DNA from: Paracoccaceae bacterium
GTDB lineage: Bacteria; Pseudomonadota; Alphaproteobacteria; Rhodobacterales; Rhodobacteraceae
DNA: 64,000 nucleotides
Direction: 5' to 3'
Assembly: GCA_030148745.1 (NCBI GenBank)
Contig: JASBSV010000005.1
Coordinates: 1-64,000 of the forward strand
In this document: positions 54,009-63,553 of the stretch, piece after piece
Position numbering within the stretch: the stretch's first letter is position 1
Layout of the letters: the number at the start of each line of letters is the position of its first letter
Program-made: the position numbers and the translations under genes
The notes under the pieces: model-generated
The model's input: the letters and a program-made list of their open reading frames with translations, nothing else
Told to the model about the DNA's origin: nothing
Databases searched by the model: none

Positions 54009-54505
54009 GCGTATTGGGCATTCTGAAATGGCCTGATCCGCGGCTTTCGCAACGCTGTGAGCCGGTTGGCGAACCACAGAAGGTCATGGCCCTGGCCGGC
54101 GAAATGCTTGAAACCATGTATGACGCGCCCGGGCGCGGGCTGGCGGCGCCGCAGGTTGGCGCGCTGATACGGCTCTTTGTCATGGACGCAAGGTGGAAAA
54201 CGGGTGAGCGCGAGCCGAGGATATTCATCAATCCGTTCCTGACCGAATTTTCGGACCAACGTTTGACCGCGAAAGAAGGCTGTCTTTCTATCCCGGGGGT
54301 CGAAGTGCCGGTCGAGCGCTCCGAGTGGGTGGTCATGCAGTGGACCGCCCCCGATGGCACCCTGCGGCAAGAACGCTTTGAAGGCTTTGCCGCCACCTGC
54401 GTTCAGCACGAATGCGACCACCTGGATGGCCGGGTGACCTTTGACCGACTGTCCGGGGCGGACCGGGCCCGGTTTGAAACCGCCTATGACGAGGCCCGCC
54501 AATGA
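54005..54505 (+). CDS. Second peptide deformylase paralogue
   Basis: The 166-residue protein keeps all catalytic residues: GRGLAAPQ at 43-50, EGCLSIP at 91-97 with Cys93, and HECDH at 135-139 with Glu136. The only difference in the first motif is Arg in place of the second residue. It should be active. It overlaps the neighbouring genes by 4 bp on both sides, so all three deformylase-like genes are expressed together. Confidence 0.92.
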   Translation: MSVLGILKWPDPRLSQRCEPVGEPQKVMALAGEMLETMYDAPGRGLAAPQVGALIRLFVMDARWKTGEREPRIFINPFLTEFSDQRLTAKEGCLSIPGVEVPVERSEWVVMQWTAPDGTLRQERFEGFAATCVQHECDHLDGRVTFDRLSGADRARFETAYDEARQ

Positions 54506-54996
54506 GCCGCGCCTTGCTGAAATGGCCCGACAGGCGGTTGCGCTCGGTTGCAGAACCGGTCGCCGGGATCACTGATGAAATCCGCGCGATCTGGGCCGAA
54601 ATGGTCGAGATCATGGATGCCATGCCCGGTTATGGGCTGGCGGCGCCGCAGGTCGGCGTCATGCAGCGGCTTGCGGTCGTCGATTGTTCGCCCGAACGGG
54701 GAAAGGCGATCCTTTTGGCCAATCCCGAGGTTATCAGCGCGGGAACCGAACTTCGCGCCCATGAAGAGGCCAGCCCGAATTTGCCGGGCGTTTCGGCAAC
54801 GCTGGAACGTCCCGCCAAGGTGATCGTGGGATTTACCGATCATCACGGGATGCGCGTCCGGCAGGAGTTTTCGGGCCTCTGGTCAACCAGCGTTCAACAT
54901 CAGATCGATCATCTGAACGGGCGCATGTTCTTTGATCGCCTGTCTCGGACCAAACGTGACATGCTGCTCAAGAAAGCCCGGAAAGGACGTGCCTGA
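54502..54996 (+). CDS. Degenerate peptide-deformylase paralogue, probably inactive as deformylase
   Basis: The 164-residue protein has the deformylase fold and GYGLAAPQ at 43-50, but EGCLSIP is replaced by EASPNLP, with Ser91 in place of the metal-binding Cys, and HExxH is HQIDH at 133-137, with Gln134 in place of the catalytic Glu. The two metal-binding histidines remain. Loss of both key residues suggests a non-catalytic or altered protein. The frame is intact and coupled to both neighbours, which argues against a pseudogene. Confidence 0.9.
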   Translation: MSRALLKWPDRRLRSVAEPVAGITDEIRAIWAEMVEIMDAMPGYGLAAPQVGVMQRLAVVDCSPERGKAILLANPEVISAGTELRAHEEASPNLPGVSATLERPAKVIVGFTDHHGMRVRQEFSGLWSTSVQHQIDHLNGRMFFDRLSRTKRDMLLKKARKGRA

Positions 54997-55895
54997 TGCG
55001 TGTGGTCTTTATTGGAACCCCGGCGTTTTCGGTGCCGGCTCTGGATGCGATCACAGAGGCGGGGCACGAGGTTCTTTGTGTCTATACCCAGCCGCCGCGC
55101 CCTGCTGGGCGCGGCAAGAAGGAGCGCCCCTCGCAGGTGCATGAGTGCGCTTTGGCGCTGAACCTGCCGGTGCGCCATCCCGCCAGTCTGAAAGACCCCG
55201 GCGCCCAGACTGATTTTGCGGCGCTTGGCGCCGATGTCGCGGTTGTGGTGGCCTATGGTCTGATCCTGCCGCAAGCGGTTCTTGATGCGCCGCGCCGGGG
55301 CTGTCTGAATATCCACGCCTCACTATTGCCGCGCTGGCGCGGGGCGGCGCCCATTCAGCGGGCGGTGATGGCCGGGGATGCCGAAACCGGCATTTCGATC
55401 ATGCAGATGGAGGCAGGGCTGGACACAGGTCCGGTGCTGTTGGAACGGCGGCTGCCGATTTTGCCGCAAGATACCGCCGGCGATCTGCATGACCGGCTGG
55501 CCGGGCTTGGCGCGCGCTGCATTGTCGAGGCGCTTGAGGGGCTGGGCACGCTTGTGCCCGTGCCGCAACCGCGAGTCGGGGTCAGTTATGCCGAAAAAAT
55601 TGACAAAGCCGAGGCGCGGATCGACTGGGCCGCGCCTGCCGCAGAGGTGGACCACAAGATACGCGGCCTGTCGCCCTTTCCGGGGGCATGGTGCGAGGTG
55701 TCGGGCGAGCGGGTGAAGATCCTGCGATCGCGCGTGGCCGAGGGGCAGGGACCGGCGGGGCAAGTTCTGACCGGAACCACCATTGCCTGCGGATCAGGCG
55801 CGGTAGAGCTTTTGGAGCTGCAAAGGGCGGGAAAGCGACCGCTGGACGCGGATGAGTTCCTGCGCGGAATTGAGATGCCCGCGCGGCTGGGCTGA
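54996..55895 (+). CDS. fmt: Methionyl-tRNA formyltransferase
   Basis: The 299-residue protein has the folate-binding core: [17 protein letters not shown] with Asn105 and His107, and [11 protein letters not shown] with Asp143. It adds a formyl group to initiator Met-tRNA using 10-formyl-tetrahydrofolate. The start overlaps the preceding gene by one base (TGATG). It belongs to the deformylase run, consistent with the formylation-deformylation cycle, and is convergent with rnhA. Confidence 0.96.
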   Translation: MRVVFIGTPAFSVPALDAITEAGHEVLCVYTQPPRPAGRGKKERPSQVHECALALNLPVRHPASLKDPGAQTDFAALGADVAVVVAYGLILPQAVLDAPRRGCLNIHASLLPRWRGAAPIQRAVMAGDAETGISIMQMEAGLDTGPVLLERRLPILPQDTAGDLHDRLAGLGARCIVEALEGLGTLVPVPQPRVGVSYAEKIDKAEARIDWAAPAAEVDHKIRGLSPFPGAWCEVSGERVKILRSRVAEGQGPAGQVLTGTTIACGSGAVELLELQRAGKRPLDADEFLRGIEMPARLG

Positions 55896-55965
55896 TCCGA
55901 TTGCGCGCCTGCGGCGCATTCCTTCTGGCACTGCGTGCAAGCGTCGCTTCTGGCGCTGTCCGGCC

Positions 55966-56439
55966 TCAGGCCCCGGCCTTGCGCGCGGGTTTCTTGAAAG
56001 GCTCCATTCCCGCCCGCGCCAAAGCATCGGCGCGCTCGTTCTCGGGGTGGCCGGCATGGCCTTTGACCCACTCCCAGCTCACCTTGTGGCGCGCCTGAGC
56101 GGCGTCAAGCCTGCGCCAAAGGTCTTCGTTCTTGACCGGTTTTTTGGTCGAGGTCTTCCAGCCGTTCTTTTTCCAGCCATGAAGCCATTGGGTTATGCCG
56201 CCTTTCACATAGGCACTGTCGGTGATCACGGTGATCGTCGACGGGCGGCTGAGTGCCTCAAGGACATGGATCGCGGCCAGAAGTTCCATCCGGTTATTGG
56301 TGGTCTCGGCCTCGCCGCCCTTTAGCTCGCGCTCCTTGATCAGCCGGTCACCATCGCGGGCGATCAGCAATGCGCCCCAGCCGCCGGGGCCGGGATTGCC
56401 CGAACAGGCGCCGTCGGTATAGGCAAAAAGCTCAGGCAT
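55966..56439 (-). CDS. rnhA: Ribonuclease HI
   Basis: The 157-residue protein has the RNase H active site: Asp9 in [16 protein letters not shown], Glu52 in [10 protein letters not shown], Asp74 in [10 protein letters not shown] and Asp138 in [11 protein letters not shown], plus the GHAGHPENE loop. It degrades RNA in RNA-DNA hybrids. I chose ATG 56439, giving the usual length. It overlaps the upstream methyltransferase gene by 8 bp. Confidence 0.96.
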   Translation of the reverse strand: MPELFAYTDGACSGNPGPGGWGALLIARDGDRLIKERELKGGEAETTNNRMELLAAIHVLEALSRPSTITVITDSAYVKGGITQWLHGWKKNGWKTSTKKPVKNEDLWRRLDAAQARHKVSWEWVKGHAGHPENERADALARAGMEPFKKPARKAGA

Positions 56440-57022
56440 GGGACAGCACCGTGATCCAGGGCGAAATTTCGCCGGAAAGTCCCGCATCCTCGCCCAGGGC
56501 GACGGTCGCAATCTTGAACCCGGCCCGGCCCAGACGATCGGTCAGATCGGCCTGATCGTAATAGGTATAGAACCGTCCGATCTTGTCGCGCCCTGACCCG
56601 GCGCCGAGTTTCATGCCGATATGAAACGCACCGCCCGGGCGCAGGGCGCGGCGGACGGCGGAAAGATGGCGCGCAAATTCCTCGCGCCTTGCGTGCAAAA
56701 GGCTGAAGTTGGCCCAGATACCGTCATATGCCGCAACTGTATCGAGATCGTCAAAACCGGCAAGCCGTGTTGTCACGCCCGGCTGGCGCGCGGCAAGGCG
56801 CAGCATTTCTGCGGACATATCCCAGGCTTCGACCACAAAACCCCGGGCGGCCATCACGCCCGCGGCGCGCCCCGGTCCCGCGCCCAGATCCAGAACCGCA
56901 CCGCCCGGAGCAACGCTATCCATGAACTCAAGAAGCTGGCGGTCGGGCGCACCCTTGCTGAGCATCGCGGCGTAATCCTCGGCGCGGGCATCATAGGTGT
57001 CGATCGTGGTCTTGTCGGGCAT
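56432..57022 (-). CDS. Class I SAM-dependent methyltransferase
   Basis: The 196-residue protein has the SAM-binding loop [20 protein letters not shown], near residues 40-59, and the later [19 protein letters not shown] motif of type 11 methyltransferases. The substrate is unknown. It overlaps rnhA by 8 bp and ispH ends 42 bp upstream on the same strand, so the three genes may form an operon. Confidence 0.88.
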   Translation of the reverse strand: MPDKTTIDTYDARAEDYAAMLSKGAPDRQLLEFMDSVAPGGAVLDLGAGPGRAAGVMAARGFVVEAWDMSAEMLRLAARQPGVTTRLAGFDDLDTVAAYDGIWANFSLLHARREEFARHLSAVRRALRPGGAFHIGMKLGAGSGRDKIGRFYTYYDQADLTDRLGRAGFKIATVALGEDAGLSGEISPWITVLSHA

Positions 57023-57063
57023 GGATCATTGCGCCTTTCTGATCGGCCGCTGGCCAAAGCGCA

Positions 57064-58014
57064 TCATGCCGGTTCGCGCAAAACGCGGGGGACTTTGAAC
57101 TCGACGTTTTCAGTCGCGGTTTCGACCTGCTGGATTGTAACCTCGTACCGGCCCGAGAACGCGTCAATCACCTCGTCGATCAGAACCTCGGGTGCCGAGG
57201 CGCCGGCAGTGATCCCGATCGTCCTGATGCCATCCAATGCGCGCCAGTCGATATCACTGGCGCGCTGCACCAGCTGCGAATAGGCGCAACCCGCCTTGGC
57301 GCCAACCTCGACCAGACGGCGCGAGTTCGATGAGTTCGGCGCACCGATAACCAATATCGCGTCGGCCTGCGGCGCCATGGCTTTGACTGCGTTCTGGCGG
57401 TTGGTCGTCGCATAGCAGATGTCCTCCTTATGCGGGCCGACGATCTGCGGAAACCGGGCCTGAAGCGCCGCGACGATATCGCTGGTGTCATCCACCGAAA
57501 GCGTGGTCTGCGTGATAAAGGCCAGTTGCGCGGGATCGCGGGGCGTCAGACCGGCCACATCCGCGACGTTTTCAACCAGCAAAACCTCGCCCGGGGGCAG
57601 CTGGCCCATTGTGCCGACGGTTTCGGGGTGGCCCCGATGCCCGATCATGACAAGCTGCAACCCGTTCTGGTGGTGGCGCTCGGCTTCGATATGAACCTTG
57701 CTGACCAAGGGGCAGGTCGCATCGACAAAAATCATCTCGCGCCGCGCGGCCTCGGCCGGCACGGCCTTGGGCACGCCATGGGCGGAAAAGACCACCGGGT
57801 GGTCGCCCGGGCATTCGTCAAGCTCTTCTACAAAAACCGCCCCCTGCGCGCGCAGCCCGTCGACGACATATTTGTTGTGAACGATTTCATGGCGCACAAA
57901 GACCGGCGCGCCCCATTTCTCCAGCGCCATTTCCACGATTTTTATCGCCCGGTCCACGCCGGCGCAGAAACCGCGCGGCGCGGCAAGAAAAACGGTAAGG
58001 GGCGGCTTGGCCAT
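57064..58014 (-). CDS. ispH: 4-hydroxy-3-methylbut-2-enyl diphosphate reductase
   Basis: The 316-residue protein has the three cysteines that hold the 4Fe-4S cluster: Cys17 in [10 protein letters not shown], Cys101 in [10 protein letters not shown] and Cys200 in EDICYATTN. The SSNSRRL motif near the C-terminus is also typical. IspH makes IPP and DMAPP, the last step of the MEP pathway. I chose ATG 58014: AGGAG touches the upstream ATG at 58020, leaving no spacer, but lies 6 bp before 58014. Confidence 0.96.
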   Translation of the reverse strand: MAKPPLTVFLAAPRGFCAGVDRAIKIVEMALEKWGAPVFVRHEIVHNKYVVDGLRAQGAVFVEELDECPGDHPVVFSAHGVPKAVPAEAARREMIFVDATCPLVSKVHIEAERHHQNGLQLVMIGHRGHPETVGTMGQLPPGEVLLVENVADVAGLTPRDPAQLAFITQTTLSVDDTSDIVAALQARFPQIVGPHKEDICYATTNRQNAVKAMAPQADAILVIGAPNSSNSRRLVEVGAKAGCAYSQLVQRASDIDWRALDGIRTIGITAGASAPEVLIDEVIDAFSGRYEVTIQQVETATENVEFKVPRVLREPA

Positions 58015-58128
58015 TGGCATCTCCTATCGCGTTGGACCTAAGCAATCGTGCCAATGACGTCCAGATTTTTTACCATCGGCGGCGCGGATTTGCCGGATCC
58101 GGGATCTTGCTATCCGGCCCCGGCGGAT

Positions 58129-58162
58129 AAAAAACGGCCGACCCGCACTCAGCGGGCCGGCC
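58129..58162 (-). terminator. Rho-independent terminator after the NYN-domain gene
   Basis: On the minus strand, an 11-bp stem (58162-58152 with 58146-58136, one G-U pair) with a five-base loop is followed by a run of T residues. It lies about 33 bp past the stop of the NYN gene. A second hairpin at 58092-58118 is nearby. Confidence 0.9.
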
Positions 58163-58194
58163 AGATATCGCTTTGGCCTGCGATCAGCGCTTGA

Positions 58195-58767
58195 TCAGTC
58201 GAGCGCGACTTCAAACTCCTGATCGGCCTCGCGCGGCTCGCGCGGCGGTCTGCCGATCACATCCCGCAACTCTTCCAGTTCGATGAAATTATCCGCCTGA
58301 CGGCGAAGCTCATCGGCGATCATCGGCGGGTGCGAGCGGATGGTCGAAACAACCGAGACCCTGACACCCTGACGTTGAAGGCTTTCGATCAGCGGCCGAA
58401 AATCCCCATCGCCCGAGAACAAAACAATGTGATCGACCCGGGGGGCCAATTCCATTGCATCCACCGTCAGCTCGATATCCATATTGCCTTTGACCTTCTT
58501 GCGACCTTGGCTGTCGGTGTATTCTTTCGCTGGTTTGGTAACCATGGAAAACCCGTTGTAATGCAGCCAGTCCACCAAGGGGCGAATGGGTGAATATTCG
58601 TCGTTTTCCAGCAGGGCAGTGTAATAGAAAGCCCGCAAAAGCTTGCCACGCCGCATAAACTCTTGGCGCAGAAGCTTGTAATCTATATCAAACCCGAGCG
58701 ACTTTGCCGCCGCATACAGGTTTGACCCGTCAATGAACAGCGCCAGCCGTTCGTCCCGATAAAACAT
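58195..58767 (-). CDS. NYN domain protein, LabA/DUF88-like
   Basis: The 190-residue protein begins with ALFIDGSNLYAAAKSLGF and contains VDHIVLFSGDGDFRPLIE, the conserved Asp-rich active-site segments of the NYN (PIN-like) nuclease fold. Such proteins are predicted RNases; the substrate is unknown. A C-terminal acidic tail (EEL and EADQEFEVALD) is present. The gene is divergent from folK with a GTGAG-type repeat between them, and ends in a strong terminator. Confidence 0.9.
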   Translation of the reverse strand: MFYRDERLALFIDGSNLYAAAKSLGFDIDYKLLRQEFMRRGKLLRAFYYTALLENDEYSPIRPLVDWLHYNGFSMVTKPAKEYTDSQGRKKVKGNMDIELTVDAMELAPRVDHIVLFSGDGDFRPLIESLQRQGVRVSVVSTIRSHPPMIADELRRQADNFIELEELRDVIGRPPREPREADQEFEVALD

Positions 58768-58805
58768 GGGGTCATCCTTCTGATATTCGGCCCCGCGCGT
58801 GTTCC

Positions 58806-58830
58806 GTGAGTGTGAGTGGTGAGTGAGTGG
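58806..58830 (+). repeat. Short GTGAG-type direct repeat
   Basis: GTGAGT occurs at 58806-58811, 58812-58817 and 58819-58824, followed by GAGTGG. The tract lies in the 118-bp divergent region between the NYN and folK genes. Confidence 0.7.
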
Positions 58831-58885
58831 TTGGTCGAAAAAAATAAAATCGCGAGACCATCTTTAAAAATAGGGAAAAATCAGG

Positions 58886-59476
58886 ATGTCGCAACCCTCT
58901 GGTACCGAAGGCCGCTCTGAATTGGCATTGGTTGCCCTAGGGGCAAACGTTACGTCATCATTTGGCACGCCCGCTGAAACGCTTGCCGCGGCAATTGACC
59001 GGCTAAGGCGCGAAGGCATCGTGATTCGCGCGATCAGCCGTTTTTATGCGACCCCCTGCTTCCCGGTCGGGGCCGGCCCGGACTATGTAAATGCGGCGAT
59101 TTCGGTGCAGACAACGCTTGACGCTGCGGACTTTTTGAAGGTGCTGCATGAGGTCGAGGCGCAATTCGGCCGCGAAAGGGTCGAGCGTTGGGGGCAAAGG
59201 ACGCTCGATCTGGACCTTATCGCCTTTGGCCAGAAAATCGCGCCGGATGTCGATACTTTTGAGCATTGGCGCGCTTTACCCGCTGATTTGCAGAAGATGC
59301 GCGCGCCTGATCAGCTTATCCTGCCGCACCCGCGGGTTCAGGATCGCGCTTTCGTTCTGGTTCCGCTGAGCGATGTGGCGCCCGATTGGCGGCACCCGGT
59401 TCTTGACCGCAGCGTAACCGAAATGCTGAGCTATCTGGACAGGGACGATATTGCTCAGGTGCGGCCTTTTGAATAA
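58886..59476 (+). CDS. folK: 2-amino-4-hydroxy-6-hydroxymethyldihydropteridine diphosphokinase
   Basis: The 196-residue protein has the FolK signature: [19 protein letters not shown] near residue 15, [20 protein letters not shown] with the ATP/substrate loop, and [16 protein letters not shown]. It transfers pyrophosphate to 6-hydroxymethyl-dihydropterin in folate synthesis. It is longer than the E. coli enzyme mainly because of a C-terminal extension. The gene is followed by rpoZ. Confidence 0.94.
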   Translation: MSQPSGTEGRSELALVALGANVTSSFGTPAETLAAAIDRLRREGIVIRAISRFYATPCFPVGAGPDYVNAAISVQTTLDAADFLKVLHEVEAQFGRERVERWGQRTLDLDLIAFGQKIAPDVDTFEHWRALPADLQKMRAPDQLILPHPRVQDRAFVLVPLSDVAPDWRHPVLDRSVTEMLSYLDRDDIAQVRPFE

Positions 59477-59488
59477 GGCAATACCTGC

Positions 59489-59517
59489 TTGTCATTCTGC
59501 GGCTTCATGCATATGTA
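59489..59517 (+). promoter_or_regulatory. Probable sigma-70-type promoter of rpoZ-rsh
   Basis: A TTGTCA -35-like hexamer at 59489-59494 and TATGTA at 59512-59517 are separated by 17 bp, the optimal spacing. They lie between the folK stop and the rpoZ start, so rpoZ probably has its own promoter. Confidence 0.55.
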
Positions 59518-59568
59518 ACGACCTTCATAGAATTGCCGTTTTCCCGCCCGCTGTTTCAGGAGACACCG

Positions 59569-59922
59569 ATGGCCCGCGTTACTGTTGAAGATTGCGTCGA
59601 TAAAGTTCCCAACCGGTTCGAGCTTGTCATGCTTGCCTCGCACCGCGCGCGCGAGATCGCCTCGGGTGCTGAACTGACGCTGGATCGCGACAACGACAAG
59701 AACCCGGTCGTCGCGCTGCGCGAGATCGCCGAGGAAACACAGAGCGCCGATGAACTGCGTGAGCGGATGATCGAGAGCCATCAGACCCAGATCGAAGTGG
59801 ACGAGCCGGAAGAAGACGCCATGGCGCTTTTGATGGGCGCCGAAGCCGACAAGCCGGCCGAAGACGACATGTCCGAAGAAAAACTTCTGCGGGCACTGAT
59901 GGAAGCGCAGGAGCAGCGGTAA
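59569..59922 (+). CDS. rpoZ: RNA polymerase omega subunit
   Basis: The 117-residue protein begins [19 protein letters not shown] and continues [20 protein letters not shown], the omega-subunit core. The C-terminal tail is acidic. Omega helps RNA polymerase assembly and mediates the response to ppGpp in some bacteria. I chose ATG 59569, with CAGGAG upstream. It is followed 33 bp later by rsh, so the ppGpp synthase and its polymerase partner are encoded together. Confidence 0.96.
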   Translation: MARVTVEDCVDKVPNRFELVMLASHRAREIASGAELTLDRDNDKNPVVALREIAEETQSADELRERMIESHQTQIEVDEPEEDAMALLMGAEADKPAEDDMSEEKLLRALMEAQEQR

Positions 59923-59955
59923 GGCCGCACCCAAATCGGGAAGGCATGGGGCCAG

Positions 59956-62121
59956 ATGATCAAAGCCGAAGATCTGATCGCGCTGGTCCGCAACTATAAC
60001 CCTCGTACAAACGAGGAGTTGATCCGCACGGCATTTGATTACGGCGCGCGTATGCATGAAGGGCAGTTCCGTTATTCGGGCGAGCCCTATTTCAGCCATC
60101 CCGTCGAAGTTGCCGCGATTTTGACCGAGCAGCAGATGGATGATGCGACGATCATCACGGCGTTGCTGCACGATACCATCGAAGATACCAAATCCACCTA
60201 CGGTGAGATCAAGAAGATCTTTGGCGAAGAGATTGCCGAGCTGGTGGATGGGGTCACGAAACTGACCAATCTTCAGCTCTCCTCGACCGAGACAAAACAG
60301 TCCGAAAATTTCCGCAAACTGTTCATGGCAATGTCCAAGGATCTGCGGGTCATTCTGGTCAAGCTGGCGGACCGGCTGCACAATATGCGCACCATCCGCT
60401 CGATGCGGCAGGATAAGCAGATCCAGAAGTCGCGTGAGACAATGGATATCTATGCGCCCCTTGCCGGCCGGATGGGTATGCAGTGGATGCGGGACGAGCT
60501 GGAGGATCTGGCTTTCAAGGTGCTTAACCCCGAGGGGCGCGCCTCGATCATTCGCCGTTTCATCACGCTTCAGAAAGAAACCGGCGATGTGATCCACAAG
60601 ATCACCAGCGATATCGAGGCCGAGCTGGAGCGTGAAAAGATCGAAGCCGAGGTGTTTGGCCGCGCCAAGAAACCCTATTCGATCTGGCGCAAGATGCGTG
60701 AAAAGGATCAGGGGTTTTCCCGCCTGTCCGATATTTACGGCTTTCGGGTGATTACCAATTCGGAATCCGACTGTTACCGGACATTGGGTGCGATCCACCA
60801 ACGCTGGCGCGCGGTTCCCGGTCGGTTCAAGGATTACATCAGTCAGCCGAAATCGAACGGTTACCGATCGATCCACACAACCGTTTCGGGCCGTGACGGC
60901 AAGCGCGTCGAGGTTCAGATCAGAACCCGCGAGATGCATGAAGTGGCCGAGGCAGGCGTTGCCGCGCATTGGTCTTACCGCGACGGTGAGCGGGTTCAGA
61001 ACCCCTTTGCGGTCGATCCTGCCAAATGGATATCCTCACTGACCGAGCGCTTCGGAACTGCCGAAGATCATGATGAGTTTCTCGAACACGTCAAACTGGA
61101 AATGTACGCCGACCAAGTGTTCTGCTTTACGCCCAAGGGCGATGTGGTCAAGCTGCCGCGCGGGGCAACGCCGCTGGATTACGCCTATGCGATCCACACG
61201 CGGATCGGCGACAGCTGTGTCGGTGCCAAGGTTGACGGGTTGCGGGTGCCGCTGTGGACCCGGCTGAAAAACGGCCAGTCGGTCGAGATCATGACCGCCG
61301 AGGGCCAGCGCCCGCAGGCGACATGGATCGATATCGTGATCACCGGGCGGGCGAAATCGGCGATCCGGCGCAGCCTGCGTGAAGAAGACAAGGAACGCTA
61401 TATCAAACTGGGCCGTGAACTGGCGCGCGTGGCCTTTGAGCATGTGGGCAAGCGCGCGACCGACAAGGCATTGGGGACGGCGGCGAAAAAGCTGAACCTT
61501 GACGACGTCGACGACCTTCTGGCCCAGCTTGGCAGCGCCGAGATCAACGGCCGCGACGTTGTCGATGCCCTTTACCCCAATCTCGCGCCGCGCGGCGGAG
61601 AAGAGATCGACCCAGCGCGCACAATCGTTGGCCTGTCGCCCGATCAGCACTATGACCGCGCCACCTGTTGCCAGCCGGTGCCGGGCGAACGCATTGTCGG
61701 GATTACCTATCGCGGCAAAGGTGTGGTCGTTCACGCCATCGACTGTGACACTCTGGCCGAGATGGAGGACCAGCTGGATCGCTGGGTCGATGTGCAATGG
61801 TCCTCGGGCCGGCACCCGGCTGTCCACAGCGTCACCCTCAGGCTGACGATCTCGAACAATGCCGGGGTCATGGGGCGCGTCTGTACCGTTATCGGCGAAC
61901 AGAACGCCAATATCTCGGATATGATATTTCTGGATCGTAAACCGGATTATTACCGACTTCTGGTTGACGTGGACATTCGCGATGTCGCGCATTTGCATCA
62001 GGTGCTGACGGCGCTGGAAGCTGAAAGCGATGTGGCGGCAGTTGAGCGCCACCGCGATCCGTCCCGGCGCGGCGAAGTGTTGGCAGCGGCGGCAGAGGGG
62101 GATCAGAAACTTGGTGTTTAA
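59956..62121 (+). CDS. rsh: Bifunctional (p)ppGpp synthase/hydrolase, RSH
   Basis: The 721-residue protein has the full RSH layout: an HD hydrolase domain with His72-Asp73 in LLHDTIEDT, a synthetase domain with RFKD at 290-293, a TGS domain near 385-445 (FTPKGDVVKLPRGATPLDYA), and a C-terminal ACT domain near 640-710. The basic RxKD motif is typical of bifunctional RSH enzymes. It makes and degrades the alarmone (p)ppGpp. The stop overlaps the next gene's start. Confidence 0.95.
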   Translation: MIKAEDLIALVRNYNPRTNEELIRTAFDYGARMHEGQFRYSGEPYFSHPVEVAAILTEQQMDDATIITALLHDTIEDTKSTYGEIKKIFGEEIAELVDGVTKLTNLQLSSTETKQSENFRKLFMAMSKDLRVILVKLADRLHNMRTIRSMRQDKQIQKSRETMDIYAPLAGRMGMQWMRDELEDLAFKVLNPEGRASIIRRFITLQKETGDVIHKITSDIEAELEREKIEAEVFGRAKKPYSIWRKMREKDQGFSRLSDIYGFRVITNSESDCYRTLGAIHQRWRAVPGRFKDYISQPKSNGYRSIHTTVSGRDGKRVEVQIRTREMHEVAEAGVAAHWSYRDGERVQNPFAVDPAKWISSLTERFGTAEDHDEFLEHVKLEMYADQVFCFTPKGDVVKLPRGATPLDYAYAIHTRIGDSCVGAKVDGLRVPLWTRLKNGQSVEIMTAEGQRPQATWIDIVITGRAKSAIRRSLREEDKERYIKLGRELARVAFEHVGKRATDKALGTAAKKLNLDDVDDLLAQLGSAEINGRDVVDALYPNLAPRGGEEIDPARTIVGLSPDQHYDRATCCQPVPGERIVGITYRGKGVVVHAIDCDTLAEMEDQLDRWVDVQWSSGRHPAVHSVTLRLTISNNAGVMGRVCTVIGEQNANISDMIFLDRKPDYYRLLVDVDIRDVAHLHQVLTALEAESDVAAVERHRDPSRRGEVLAAAAEGDQKLGV

Positions 62122-62749
62122 ACGCCGAAACCGACGCCCTTGGTGGAAGGTTCTGTACGAGGCGGTCTGGCCCCGCGGTGGCTGGAAGCGGGCGTTCTAT
62201 TATGTAAAGCACCGCGTTCGCCGGTTGCCGGACCCGCCCCACCGTATCGCGCGCGGGATATTTGCCGGGGTGTTCACCACCTTTACCCCCTTTTACGGGC
62301 TGCATTTCGTTATCGCGGCGCTGATCGCGCTGATCGTGCGTGGCAACGTCGTGGCCGCCCTTCTGGCGACGTTTTTTGGCAATCCTCTGACCTATGTGCC
62401 GATCGGGGTGATCGCACTCAACACCGGCCATTTTTTGCTGGGATCGCAACTGAAATACGGTGTCGACAAGTCGCTCTTTGCCAATTTCCGTGATGCCGGG
62501 CGCGACTTGTTCGACAACTTTATTGCGATCTTCACAGATCAAACCACAAATTGGTCAGGCCTCGCGCAATTCTGGCACGATGTTTTCTTTCCCTATCTGA
62601 TTGGCGGGATTCTGCCCGGTCTGATCGCCGGTCTGATTGCCTATTATCTCTCGGTTCCGGTGATCTCCGTCTATCAGAACCGGCGCAAGGGGCGGATCAA
62701 AAAGAAGCTCGCCGAGTTGCGTAACAAAAAGACCAAGCATGTGGACTAG
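62114..62749 (+). CDS. DUF2062 domain membrane protein
   Basis: The 211-residue protein has a basic N-terminus (FKRRNRRPWWKVLY), then hydrophobic segments at about 60-90 and 140-175 and the DUF2062 motif IARGIFAGVFTTFTPFYGLH. It is an inner-membrane protein of unknown function. The start is a GTG at 62114 (TTG 62111 is possible), overlapping the rsh stop by 8 bp. It ends 51 bp before pdxJ and is probably transcribed with rsh. Confidence 0.9.
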   Translation: MFKRRNRRPWWKVLYEAVWPRGGWKRAFYYVKHRVRRLPDPPHRIARGIFAGVFTTFTPFYGLHFVIAALIALIVRGNVVAALLATFFGNPLTYVPIGVIALNTGHFLLGSQLKYGVDKSLFANFRDAGRDLFDNFIAIFTDQTTNWSGLAQFWHDVFFPYLIGGILPGLIAGLIAYYLSVPVISVYQNRRKGRIKKKLAELRNKKTKHVD

Positions 62750-62800
62750 GTCTGGACGCCTCATGCCGAACCCACTACCTCTCGGTGCAAGGAGAATTCA

Positions 62801-63553
62801 ATGACCCCCAGATCCCCGCTCAGGCTTGGTGTGAACATTGATCATGTTGCGACGGTTCGCAACGCCCGTGGAAGCGCCTATCCCGATCCGCTGAGGGCAG
62901 CGAAGCTTGCGCAAAAGGCAGGCGCCGATGGCATTACCGCCCATCTTCGCGAAGACAGACGTCATATATCAGATGCCGATATCGACGGGTTGATGTCTGT
63001 TCTCGATATCCCTCTGAATTTCGAAATGGCCGCGACCGCCGAGATGCAGTCGATCGCGCTGCGATACAAACCGCATGCCGTCTGTCTGGTCCCCGAAAAG
63101 CGCGAGGAACGCACGACCGAAGGCGGGCTTGAGGTCGCGCGCGAGGAAAACCGGCTTGCCCATTTCATCGCCCCGCTGGCCGAGGCCGGCTGCAGGGTGT
63201 CGATTTTCATCGCCGCGGACGCCCGCCAGATCGAGGCGGCGCATCGTATCGGCGCGGCGGTTATCGAGCTGCATACAGGGGCCTATTGCGATGCCCATGC
63301 CGAAGGGCGCCTGACAGAGCGCGACGAAGAGCTGGCGCGCCTGCGTGAGATGTCGGCCTATGCGCATTCGCTGGGTCTTGAGGTGCATGCCGGTCACGGG
63401 CTGACCTATGACACGGTCAAACCCATCGCGGCGTTCCCCGAGGTGAAAGAGCTGAATATCGGTCACTTCCTGATTGGTGAGGCTATTTTTCTGGGGCTGG
63501 AACCGGCGATTGGCCATATGCGGCAACTGATGGATGAGGCGCGCGCAGAATGA
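62801..63553 (+). CDS. pdxJ: Pyridoxine 5'-phosphate synthase
   Basis: The 250-residue protein has the PdxJ signatures: [17 protein letters not shown] at residues 7-23, [15 protein letters not shown], and [18 protein letters not shown]. It joins 3-hydroxy-1-aminoacetone phosphate and deoxyxylulose 5-phosphate to pyridoxine 5'-phosphate. A strong AAGGAG site precedes ATG 62801. The stop overlaps the next gene's ATG by 4 bp. Confidence 0.96.
   Translation: MTPRSPLRLGVNIDHVATVRNARGSAYPDPLRAAKLAQKAGADGITAHLREDRRHISDADIDGLMSVLDIPLNFEMAATAEMQSIALRYKPHAVCLVPEKREERTTEGGLEVAREENRLAHFIAPLAEAGCRVSIFIAADARQIEAAHRIGAAVIELHTGAYCDAHAEGRLTERDEELARLREMSAYAHSLGLEVHAGHGLTYDTVKPIAAFPEVKELNIGHFLIGEAIFLGLEPAIGHMRQLMDEARAE

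Noticed and set aside
58092..58118. Second hairpin, GCCGGAT-N13-ATCCGGC, between ispH and the NYN gene
   Set aside because: It has a large loop and no T-run; the terminator at 58129-58162 explains transcript ending better.
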